7,815 nucleotides of DNA from CAMDHY01 sp943372725 (GTDB lineage Bacteria; Pseudomonadota; Alphaproteobacteria; Rhizobiales; Segnochrobactraceae): NCBI GenBank assembly GCA_943372725.1, contig CALRZT010000247.1, forward strand, positions 1-7,815. Reading direction: 5' to 3'. Numbering within the stretch: the stretch's first letter is position 1; each line of letters starts with the position of its first letter. The translations under genes and the position numbers were made by a program. Shown here in pieces: positions 1-6,112 of the stretch. The notes beneath the pieces are model-generated. The model was not told the origin of the DNA. It worked only from the letters and a program-made list of their open reading frames with translations, and made no database searches.

Positions 1-1741
1 CTATCAGGACCGCCTGAAGACGCTCAACGCCACCGACTTCGGCGACCTGCTGGTGCTGCCGATCGAGGTGTTCCGCGCCCATCCGGACGTCCTCGCCGAC
101 TACCAGCGGCGCTTCCGCTACATGCTCGTCGACGAGTACCAGGACACCAACACGGCGCAGTATCTCTGGCTCAGGCTGCTCGCCCAGGGGCAGTCGAACC
201 TCTGCTGCGTCGGTGACGACGACCAGTCGATCTACGGCTGGCGCGGCGCCGACGTCGACAACATCCTGCGCTTCGAGCACGACTTCCCCGGCGCCGCCGT
301 CATCCGGCTGGAGCGCAACTACCGCTCGACCGCGCCGATCCTGGCGAGCGCCTCCCACCTCATCGCCAACAACAAGGGCCGGCTCGGCAAGACGCTGTTC
401 ACCGAGATCGTCGACGCCGACGCCGAGAAGGTCACCGTCGCCTCGTCCTGGGATTCGCAGGAGGAGGCGCGCGCCGTCGGCGAGGAGATCGAGAGCCTGC
501 AGCGCAAGGGGCACTCGCTCGACGAGATGGCGATCCTGGTGCGCGCGTCCTTCCAGATGCGCGAGTTCGAGGACCGCTTCGTCACCCTCGGCCTCGCCTA
601 CCGCGTCGTCGGCGGCCCGCGCTTCTACGAGCGCGCCGAGATCCGCGACGCGCTCGCCTATCTGCGCTGCACCGCCCAGCCGGCCGACGACCTCGCCTTC
701 GAGCGCATCGTCAACACGCCGAAGCGCGGCCTCGGCGACGCCACTATCCGCCTTCTGCACGACGCCGCCCGCGACCGCCGCGTGCCGCTGATGCAGGCCG
801 CCGCCGAGATCGTCGAGACGGAGGAGCTGAAGCCGAAGGCGCGCTCGACGCTGCGCGACCTCTTGTCCTCGTTCGCGCGCTGGCGGGCGGCGCTCGAGCG
901 GATGCCCCACGGGGAACTCGCCGAAATCGTCCTCGACGAGTCCGGCTACACCGAGATGTGGCGGCAGGACCGCTCGCCGGACGCCCCGGGCCGGCTCGAG
1001 AACCTCAAGGAACTCGTCCGCGCCATGCAGGACTTCGAGAGCCTGCAGGCCTTCCTCGAGCACATCGCGCTGGTCGTCGATACCGACAGCGAGGCCGGCG
1101 TCCAGGCGGTGACGCTGATGACGCTGCATGCGGCGAAGGGGCTGGAGTTCGACACCGTCTTCCTGCCCGGCTGGGAGGAAGGGCTGTTTCCGCACCAGCG
1201 GGCCCTCGACGAATCCGGCCAGGCCGGCCTCGAGGAGGAGCGCCGCCTCGCCTATGTCGGGCTGACGCGGGCGCGCAAGCGCGCCCTCGTCTGGTTCGCC
1301 TCCAACCGCCGCATCCACGGGATGTGGAACGCCTCGATCCCGTCGCGCTTCCTCGACGAGCTGCCGGCCGACCACGTCGAGGTGCGCGAGCAGGGCGGCA
1401 CCGGCGGCTATGGTGGCTACGGCCAGAGCCGCTTCGACCGCATGGAGCCGTTCCAGTCGTCGCGCTACACGACCCCGGGCTGGGAGCGCGCCCGGGCGCG
1501 GACCGGCGAGGCGGCCGCGAGCGGCACCCGGCCGGCGCCGGTGCGCCTGATCGAGGGCGAGATCGTCGCCCGCTCGGTGATCGAGGACGCCGCGAAGTTC
1601 GCCGTGGGCGCGCGCGTCTTCCACCAGAAGTTCGGCTACGGGAAGGTGCTGTCGGTCGACGGCAACAAGGTGCGCGTCGCCTTCGAGAAGGCGGGCCCCG
1701 AGCCGAAGAAGGTGCTGGACTCGTTCCTCAGCCTGCCCTGA
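1..1741 (+). CDS. uvrD: UvrD/PcrA-type ATP-dependent DNA helicase (5' end outside window)
   Basis: Superfamily 1A 3'-to-5' DNA helicase, which in this family unwinds DNA in nucleotide excision and mismatch repair. The reading frame is open from base 2 at the left edge, so the start, Walker A and motif Ia lie outside. Numbering the 579 visible residues, one sees motif II (Walker B) DEYQDTN at 44-50, motif III GDDDQSIYGWRGA at 71-83, motif IV LERNYRST at 103-110, the conserved VGGPRFYERAEIRDALAYLR stretch at 203-222, motif V (TLHAAKGLEFDTVFLPG) near 373-390, and motif VI (EEERRLAYVGLTRARKR) at 411-427. A Gly/Tyr-rich linker at about 465-475 precedes a C-terminal domain at about 534-579 (VGARVFHQKFGYGKVL). 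That matches the Tudor-like RNA polymerase-interacting tail of PcrA/UvrD. All visible helicase motifs look intact. The symbol could equally be pcrA. It converges on the next gene with a 49-base gap and no clear T-tailed terminator. Confidence 0.95.
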   Translation, partial: YQDRLKTLNATDFGDLLVLPIEVFRAHPDVLADYQRRFRYMLVDEYQDTNTAQYLWLRLLAQGQSNLCCVGDDDQSIYGWRGADVDNILRFEHDFPGAAVIRLERNYRSTAPILASASHLIANNKGRLGKTLFTEIVDADAEKVTVASSWDSQEEARAVGEEIESLQRKGHSLDEMAILVRASFQMREFEDRFVTLGLAYRVVGGPRFYERAEIRDALAYLRCTAQPADDLAFERIVNTPKRGLGDATIRLLHDAARDRRVPLMQAAAEIVETEELKPKARSTLRDLLSSFARWRAALERMPHGELAEIVLDESGYTEMWRQDRSPDAPGRLENLKELVRAMQDFESLQAFLEHIALVVDTDSEAGVQAVTLMTLHAAKGLEFDTVFLPGWEEGLFPHQRALDESGQAGLEEERRLAYVGLTRARKRALVWFASNRRIHGMWNASIPSRFLDELPADHVEVREQGGTGGYGGYGQSRFDRMEPFQSSRYTTPGWERARARTGEAAASGTRPAPVRLIEGEIVARSVIEDAAKFAVGARVFHQKFGYGKVLSVDGNKVRVAFEKAGPEPKKVLDSFLSLP

Positions 1742-1790
1742 CGCCGTGGGCGCTCCGGCCGACGCCGGCGCGCCGTTCCGTCCGGCGGGT

Positions 1791-2564
1791 TCAGTCCGGC
1801 GTCGTCGGCTGCCGCCCGGGCGCCCCGTCGGCACGGCCGATCCAGTGGTCGAGGAAGCGCTCCAGCCACTCGCGCACCGCCGCGTCGTAGAGCAGCCGGT
1901 CGGCGAAGTGGACGGGCCGCGGCTGCGCGCCCGGCAGCTTCAGGCGCTCGTGGCCGATCGTCGTCCAGCGGTGCACCATGGCGAGCGTCAGTTCGGGATG
2001 GAACTGCACGCCATAGGCCGCCGGCCCGACGCGGATCGCCTGGTTGGGAAACGGCCCGCCGCCGCTCGCCAGGAGATCGGCGCCCTCCGGCAGGTCGAAG
2101 CCCTCGCGGTGCCACTGGTAGACGCGGCGCGGCCACTCGAACGAGGCGGCCCCGGCCTCGGTCGGCTCGATCGGGAAGTAGCCGATCTCCACCAGCCCCT
2201 CCGGGTGGCCGTAGACGCGGGCCCCGAGGTGGCGGGCGAGCATCTGCGCGCCGAGGCAGATGCCGAGATAGGGCGCCTCCTCCTTCAGAGGCACCTCGTG
2301 CCAGTCGATCTCGCGGCGGATGTAGGCGTCGCCGTCGTTGGCGCTCATCGGTCCGCCGAACACCACCGCGCCGGCATGCTCGTCGAGGCTCGAAGGCAGC
2401 GTGTCGCCGAAGCGCGGGCGGCGGACGTCGAGATGGAAGCCGCGCGCCTGCAGCGCCTTGCCGACGCGGCCGGGCGTCGACTGCTCCTGGTGGAGCACGA
2501 TCAGCACCCGCGCCGGGCGCCCGCTCGCCGGGAAATCCCGCATCTCCGCCGAAGGCGCGCTCAT
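1791..2564 (-). CDS. Class I glutamine amidotransferase (GuaA-type GATase domain)
   Basis: A 257-residue stand-alone triad glutamine amidotransferase. In this family a Cys-His-Glu triad hydrolyses glutamine and passes ammonia to a partner or acceptor. The nucleophile elbow GICLGAQ places Cys at 103. The motif GVQFHPE supplies His189 and Glu191. The segment VVFGGPMSANDGDAY (about 68-81) is typical of GMP-synthase-like GATases. No synthetase domain is attached, so the acceptor cannot be read from the sequence. The ATG at 2564 is chosen because it overlaps the upstream TerB-like stop as ATGA, implying translational coupling, and because the recognisable domain begins at about residue 18 (ARVLIVLHQEQ). 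A longer GTG start at 2765 would add 67 Arg-rich residues that are only the other frame of the upstream gene. The Shine-Dalgarno site is weak: GGGGAG lies 14 bases upstream. This is probably the last gene of the minus-strand series. Confidence 0.9.
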   Translation of the reverse strand: MSAPSAEMRDFPASGRPARVLIVLHQEQSTPGRVGKALQARGFHLDVRRPRFGDTLPSSLDEHAGAVVFGGPMSANDGDAYIRREIDWHEVPLKEEAPYLGICLGAQMLARHLGARVYGHPEGLVEIGYFPIEPTEAGAASFEWPRRVYQWHREGFDLPEGADLLASGGGPFPNQAIRVGPAAYGVQFHPELTLAMVHRWTTIGHERLKLPGAQPRPVHFADRLLYDAAVREWLERFLDHWIGRADGAPGRQPTTPD

Positions 2565-3085
2565 GGCTTGGTTTCGGTCTCCCCGTCGCGGGCGGCGGCG
2601 GCGTCGGGCTCGGCCGCGGTCTCGGCATCGGCGCCGTGGCGGTGAGCGGCGCCCCGCTTCAGCTCGATGCGGTCGCGGCTGGAGACGCCGAGGAGTTCGG
2701 CGACCCGCCAGACGGTGTTGTCCTCGAACTCGGAGACGCTGCCGTCGGCGAACACCGTCTCCCACATCATCTCGATGACGCGCTTGCGGCCATCCTCGTC
2801 GAGGGTGCGCTTCAGGACCGAGGTGAAGCCGTAGAGATCGACCGCCTCGTCATCGCGGCGGCTCGCCTCGGCGACGAGGGATTCGGTGTCGCTCTCCGAC
2901 AGGCCGTAGCGCTCGCTGAGCACGGTGCGCAGCGACGCCTTCTCGGCATCGGTGACGACGCCGTCGACGGAGACGATGTGGACGAGCAGCGCGGCGACGG
3001 CGAGGCGCTGATCGTCCTCGGCGAAGGACTTGCGCGGCGCGTCGCCGGACAGCTCGGCGAAAAGCTCGCGAATGGCGGCCAGCAT
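2561..3085 (-). CDS. TerB-like (tellurite resistance TerB / COG4103 type) protein
   Basis: A 174-residue protein of the small all-helical TerB superfamily, which is widespread in alphaproteobacteria. The link to tellurite resistance is by homology only, and the usual role is unknown. Two related helical units are visible. Residues 33-56 contain LLVHIVSVDGVVTDAEKASL, and residues 107-133 contain MWETVFADGSVSEFEDNTVW followed by RVAELLGV. Each carries the acidic D-G-x-V-[ST]-[DE] turn that is thought to bind metal in TerB. The last 30 or so residues are Ala/Asp/Glu-rich and probably disordered. The ATG at 3085 has a modest AGGG about 10 bases upstream. The stop overlaps the amidotransferase start by four bases. 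No ter operon neighbours (terA, terC, terD) are present, so a tellurite phenotype should not be assumed. There are no signal peptide or membrane segments. Confidence 0.85.
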   Translation of the reverse strand: MLAAIRELFAELSGDAPRKSFAEDDQRLAVAALLVHIVSVDGVVTDAEKASLRTVLSERYGLSESDTESLVAEASRRDDEAVDLYGFTSVLKRTLDEDGRKRVIEMMWETVFADGSVSEFEDNTVWRVAELLGVSSRDRIELKRGAAHRHGADAETAAEPDAAAARDGETETKP

Positions 3086-3222
3086 GGACTAGGAACCCTG
3101 TTCAGGACGGAATCGGCCGGCGGGGGAGGCGACGACGCGAACACCGACGCTACGCCAAAGCAAGCCGCGAACCAAGTCGCCGAAGCGGACCAGCACCTTG
3201 TGGCGGAGCCGGGCAGGCAGCC
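3086..3222 (-). other. Intergenic gap between permease and terB-like gene
   Basis: These 137 bases separate two genes read in the same direction. I see no T-tailed hairpin that would end the permease transcript and no convincing sigma70 promoter. The long frames that cross the gap have no recognisable product. Whether terB-like and the amidotransferase share the permease transcript or have their own promoter is unresolved. Confidence 0.5.
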
Positions 3223-4992
3223 TCACAGCGGCCAGACGAGGAGCAGCATCGGCACCGCGACGGCGACGACGATCAGCGACAGCGGCAGCCCGAGGCGGGC
3301 GTAGTCGCCGAAGCGGTAGCCGCCGGGCCCGAACACCAGCGTGTTGCACTGGTGGCCGATCGGCGTGAGAAAGTCGCAGCCCGCCCCGATCGCCACCGCC
3401 ATCAGGAAGGCGTCCGGCCGGAAGCCGAGCGCTGTGGCGAAGGCGGCGGCGATCGGTGCCATGACGAGGACGGTGGCGGCGTTGTTGAGGAACGGCGTCA
3501 CCGCCATCGCCGCGACCATGATCAGGGCGAGGGCGCCGGCTGGGGGCAGCACCGTCGCCGCACTCGACAGCAGCGAGGCGACGAGGTCGGTGGCGCCGGT
3601 GGTGCGCAGCGTCTCGGCGACGGGGATGAGCGCCGCCAGCATCACCAGGATCGGCCCCTCGACGGCGCCGTAGGCCTCGCGCAGCGGGATCACCCGGACC
3701 AGCACCATCAGGGCGGCCGCTCCGAAGAAGGCGACCGCCACGGGCACGAGGCCGAGGGCCGTCACGGTCATCGCGACGGCGAGGATGGCGACGACGAGGA
3801 GGCCGCGCCGGCCGCTGCCGAGGCGGATGCGGCGCTCGGCGAGCGGCAGGCAGTCGAGCTCGCGCAGGACGTCCGGCATGCGGCGCACGAGGCCCTGCAG
3901 CACGACGACGTCGCCGGCCTGCAGCGTCACGTCGCCGAGGCGGTCGCCGATCCGGGTGCCGCGGCGGCTGATGGCGAGGAGGTTGACGCCGAAGGCCTGG
4001 AACAGCGCCATGTCCTTCGCCGACAGGCCGATCAGCCGCGAGTTCTCGCCGACCACGGCCTCGACGGCGTCGACCTCGTCGTTCGGCTCCTCGGCGGTCG
4101 GGCGACGGTCCTTGGCGAGCGTCAGGCCGCCGCCCGCCACCATGCGGTCGAGGCCCTCGGGACGGCCCTCGAGGAGCAGCATGTCGCCCTCGCGCAGGCC
4201 GGCGTCGGGCAAGGGGGGCATGCGGCGCCCGGACCGCAGCAGCGCCGTCACCATGCCCTGGCCGTCGGCGAGGCGCTGCACGTCGGCCACCGTCCTGCCG
4301 GCGAACGGCGAGCCGGCCGGGACGGAGGCTTCCGTCATGTAGTTCTTGATGTCGATGGCGGCGTCGAGGCCGCTCGTCGCCGGCACGCGTTCCGGCAGCA
4401 GCCGGTAGCACACCACCAGGAACAGCAGGCCGACGACCGTCAGCGCCGCGCCGACGGGCAGGAAGTCGAACATGGCGAAGGGCGCCTCGCCCATCTCGGC
4501 GCGCACCCGCGCGACGATGATGTTGGGCGAGGTGCCGACGAGCGTCATCAGCCCGCCGAGCAGCGAGGCGAAGGCCATCGGCATCAGGAACAGCGAGGGC
4601 GACACCCCGGAGCGGCGCGCCATCTGGAAGGCGACCGGCAGGAGGATGGCGAGGGCGCCGATGTTCTTCACGAACGCCGACAACAGCGCCACCGTCGCCG
4701 TCAGCACGAGCAGTTGCAGGCGCACTGTCGTCAGCCGCGGCGCGAAGCGCTGCACGACGGCGTCGGTGACGCCGCTGCGGGCGATCGCCGCGCTGACGAC
4801 GAGGGCGGCGCCGACGATGATGACGATGTCGTCGCTGAAGCCCGAAAATGCCCGATCGAACGGCACCAGCCCTGCGGCGAGCGCCACCAGGAGGGCCAGC
4901 ACCGCGGCGATATCGTAGCGCAGCCGGCCGCTGACGAGCAGCACCATCATCCCGCCGACGATCGCGAACGCCGTCGCCTGGTCTTGCGTCAT
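3223..4992 (-). CDS. SLC13/DASS-family permease with two central RCK_C (TrkA-C) domains
   Basis: A 589-residue inner-membrane transporter of the ion transporter superfamily, in the arrangement used by SLC13-family permeases. Two membrane halves (about residues 10-198 and 394-588) flank two cytosolic RCK_C domains (about 213-287 and 307-382). Both domains show the late hydrophobic motif: EGDMLLLEG at 268-276 and AGDVVVLQG at 359-367. Paired substrate/cation-site signatures are visible: FVKNIGALAILLP (107-119) with GTSPNI (153-158) in the first half, and FLNNAATVLVMAP (501-513) with TPIGHQCNTLVFGPGGYRFG (543-562) in the second. Relatives move anions such as sulfate or dicarboxylates with sodium or protons; the substrate here is not readable. 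The ATG at 4992 is preferred because GGGGGA lies 9 bases upstream and the protein then starts at the first membrane helix. Upstream codons in frame would add 111 Arg-rich residues of non-coding character. The gene is divergent from the cold-shock gene. Confidence 0.92.
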   Translation of the reverse strand: MTQDQATAFAIVGGMMVLLVSGRLRYDIAAVLALLVALAAGLVPFDRAFSGFSDDIVIIVGAALVVSAAIARSGVTDAVVQRFAPRLTTVRLQLLVLTATVALLSAFVKNIGALAILLPVAFQMARRSGVSPSLFLMPMAFASLLGGLMTLVGTSPNIIVARVRAEMGEAPFAMFDFLPVGAALTVVGLLFLVVCYRLLPERVPATSGLDAAIDIKNYMTEASVPAGSPFAGRTVADVQRLADGQGMVTALLRSGRRMPPLPDAGLREGDMLLLEGRPEGLDRMVAGGGLTLAKDRRPTAEEPNDEVDAVEAVVGENSRLIGLSAKDMALFQAFGVNLLAISRRGTRIGDRLGDVTLQAGDVVVLQGLVRRMPDVLRELDCLPLAERRIRLGSGRRGLLVVAILAVAMTVTALGLVPVAVAFFGAAALMVLVRVIPLREAYGAVEGPILVMLAALIPVAETLRTTGATDLVASLLSSAATVLPPAGALALIMVAAMAVTPFLNNAATVLVMAPIAAAFATALGFRPDAFLMAVAIGAGCDFLTPIGHQCNTLVFGPGGYRFGDYARLGLPLSLIVVAVAVPMLLLVWPL

Positions 4993-5002
4993 GTCCAAAT
5001 GT

Positions 5003-5031
5003 CCCCCGGCGCGCGCAGTGCGCCCGGCGGG
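5003..5031 (-). promoter_or_regulatory. Hairpin that could pair the permease ribosome binding site
   Basis: In the permease mRNA leader (minus strand), GGCGC (5024-5020) pairs with GCGCC (5012-5008). The helix continues outward past single bulged Gs at 5025 and 5028: CC (5027-5026) pairs with GG (5007-5006), and CCC (5031-5029) with GGG (5005-5003). That gives 10 base pairs, and all five G of the GGGGGA Shine-Dalgarno site are inside the helix. The pairing was worked out by eye. Such helices arise easily in GC-rich DNA, so a regulatory role is only a possibility. Confidence 0.35.
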
Positions 5032-5048
5032 GAACGCACGCCGACGAT

Positions 5049-5069
5049 TTTCGCTCCCAGGGCGCGAAA
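5049..5069. promoter_or_regulatory. Near-perfect 21-base palindrome, candidate operator
   Basis: The arms TTTCGC (5049-5054) and GCGAAA (5064-5069) are exact inverted repeats. Inside them CCC (5056-5058) and GGG (5060-5062) are also complementary around a central A at 5059. Nine of ten symmetric pairs match; only 5055/5063 does not. The site lies 57 bases upstream of the permease ATG and about 140 upstream of the cold-shock promoter. This is where a dimeric repressor or activator of the permease gene would be expected. I cannot assign it to a named regulator. Confidence 0.4.
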
Positions 5070-5208
5070 GTGTTGCGCTCGGATTGGTTTCGACGTCATC
5101 GTAGAGGATGGGCCGGTTGGGATTCCTCCGCGAGGCGGGCCGGTCCACGTCAGGTCGTCGCGAGCGGGTCCTTTTTGGCCCGAATTGTGCTGAAGTTCGT
5201 TGTGGCCG

Positions 5209-5239
5209 CTTGACGTTTGCCACTCTCTCACGCCTATGA
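5209..5239 (+). promoter_or_regulatory. Sigma70-like promoter for the cold-shock gene
   Basis: CTTGACG carries a good -35 hexamer (TTGACG, 5210-5215). It is followed after 18 bases by CTATGA (5234-5239), close to the alphaproteobacterial -10 consensus CTATAT. The predicted transcript would begin near 5246 and have a leader of only about 20 bases. That is much shorter than the long thermosensitive leader of E. coli cspA. Confidence 0.5.
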
Positions 5240-5266
5240 AGTGCAGCTAGACCGAATGGACATCCG

Positions 5267-5920
5267 ATGAGCCGACACCGGGACTTCCGCGAGCCGCGCC
5301 GCCGCGGTTTCGACGACGACTTCATGCAGCCGGACCGTGGCAGTGGCTTTCAGCGGCCACGCACCGACGATACCCCGAGCTTCGCCGCCCCGAGCGGTCC
5401 GACGCTGCAGGCGATCGTCAAGTGGTTCAACCCCGAGAAGGGCTTCGGATTCGTCGAGCTGACGGACGGATCGGGCGACGTGTTCATGCACGCGCGCGCA
5501 CTCGAGGCCGCCGGCCACGAAGCCGTCGATCCCGGCGCGACGCTGACCGTCCGGGTCGGCATCGGCCAGAAGGGTCGTCAGGTCACCGAGGTCGTCGCCG
5601 TCGACGCGAGCACCGCCGAGGCGCGGCCGCGCTCCGGCCCGCGCACCTCCTCCGGCCCCCGCGAGGGTGGTGGTGGCGGTGGCGGCTACGGTCGCGACAC
5701 CGGCCCGACCGAGGATCTGATGGGCGCCGTGAAGTGGTACAACCCCGAAAAGGGGTTCGGCTTCATCGCCCCCGACCGTGGCGGCAAGGACGTCTTCGTC
5801 CACGTCACCGCCCTGCAGCGCTCCGGCGTCTCCTCGCTCGCCGAGGGCCAGCGCGTGCGCGTCTCCGTCGGACAGGGCCCGAAGGGTCCGGAAGTCCGCA
5901 TGGTCGAGCCGCTCGACTGA
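5267..5920 (+). CDS. Double cold-shock-domain protein (CspA family)
   Basis: A 217-residue cytoplasmic nucleic-acid-binding protein with two cold shock domains, a known alphaproteobacterial arrangement. Domain 1 (about 47-113) has KWFN at 52-55, RNP1 KGFGFV at 58-63 and RNP2 DVFMH at 71-75. Domain 2 (about 151-217) has KWYN at 156-159, RNP1 KGFGFI at 162-167 and RNP2 DVFVH at 175-179. Domain 2 is closer to canonical CspA (VTALQRSGVSSLAEGQRVRV), while domain 1 is more divergent after RNP2. A 46-residue charged, Arg/Asp-rich N-terminal extension and a linker of about 37 residues with a run of seven Gly (134-140) are likely disordered. Proteins of this type act as RNA chaperones or single-stranded DNA/RNA binders; a cold response is not proven here. 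The ATG at 5267 is the first in-frame start after the promoter, with only a weak TGGA upstream. The gene has its own promoter and terminator and appears monocistronic. Confidence 0.93.
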   Translation: MSRHRDFREPRRRGFDDDFMQPDRGSGFQRPRTDDTPSFAAPSGPTLQAIVKWFNPEKGFGFVELTDGSGDVFMHARALEAAGHEAVDPGATLTVRVGIGQKGRQVTEVVAVDASTAEARPRSGPRTSSGPREGGGGGGGYGRDTGPTEDLMGAVKWYNPEKGFGFIAPDRGGKDVFVHVTALQRSGVSSLAEGQRVRVSVGQGPKGPEVRMVEPLD

Positions 5921-5929
5921 CACCAACGC

Positions 5930-5955
5930 CGGCCGCGAGGGCTTCCCTCCGGCCG
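5930..5955 (+). other. Stable 3' UTR hairpin after the cold-shock gene
   Basis: CGGCCG (5930-5935) pairs with CGGCCG (5950-5955), and GAGGG (5937-5941) pairs with CCCTC (5945-5949). This leaves one bulged C at 5936 and a CTT loop. The result is an 11-bp helix starting 10 bases after the stop. No T-run follows it, so it is not a terminator by itself. It may protect the transcript's 3' end or slow RNases. Confidence 0.6.
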
Positions 5956-5968
5956 CCGCAACGAGATG

Positions 5969-6009
5969 GCCTTCCACGACCGCTTCCGGCGGGCGTGGGA
6001 GGCTTTTTT
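5969..6009 (+). terminator. Intrinsic terminator of the cold-shock gene
   Basis: GCCTTCCACG (5969-5978) pairs with CGTGGGAGGC (5994-6003) over ten base pairs with one G-U wobble. Past an A/G mismatch, CCGC (5980-5983) pairs with GCGG (5989-5992) around a TTCCG loop. Six T follow at once (6004-6009), then CG and four more T. This is a classic Rho-independent terminator and the clearest one in the window. Confidence 0.92.
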
Positions 6010-6112
6010 CGTTTTCCCGGTCGGGGAACGTCGGGGAGTGACGGGTGGTCGCCGCCGGCCGCCCGCCGAGCGGGTGGAAGCGGCGGCGGCGCGGCCGTCA
6101 AAAAAAATTAAT
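6010..6112. other. Gene-free spacer with an AT-rich island
   Basis: This is the spacer between the cold-shock terminator and the candidate RNA. It contains a small hairpin, TTCCC (6014-6018) with GGGAA (6024-6028), and a very GC-rich stretch. It ends in an abrupt AT-rich run, eight A (6100-6107) followed by TTAATTT (6108-6114). TTAATT at 6108-6113 is placed where a -10 element for an RNA starting near 6120 would be, but no good -35 lies about 17 bases upstream. I see no coding region. Confidence 0.45.

Noticed and set aside
1742..1790. Bidirectional terminator between the convergent helicase and amidotransferase genes
   Set aside because: Only a short CGCCG/CGGCG hairpin (1771-1787) is visible, with no T-run on either strand.
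1636..2628. A 330-codon minus-strand frame across the helicase end and the amidotransferase
   Set aside because: It is Pro/Arg/Ala-rich and overlaps the amidotransferase gene in another frame, without recognisable motifs. The Cys-His-Glu frame is clearly the real one.
2561..3085. Tellurite-resistance island
   Set aside because: Only a single TerB-like gene is present, without terA, terC, terD or terE neighbours or any mobility gene.
3089..4411. A 440-codon minus-strand frame within the permease gene
   Set aside because: It is Arg/Pro-rich and shifted relative to the permease frame, which carries all the conserved transport and RCK_C motifs.
3352..5193. A 613-codon open frame on the plus strand opposite the permease
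   Set aside because: Its product is mostly Arg, His, Gly, Asp and Gln with no fold or motif. It is the antisense of a GC-rich membrane protein gene, where such long open frames are routine.
5234..5977. A 247-codon minus-strand frame opposite the cold-shock gene
   Set aside because: It is the antisense shadow of the double cold-shock gene and crosses its 3' hairpin. No family is recognisable.
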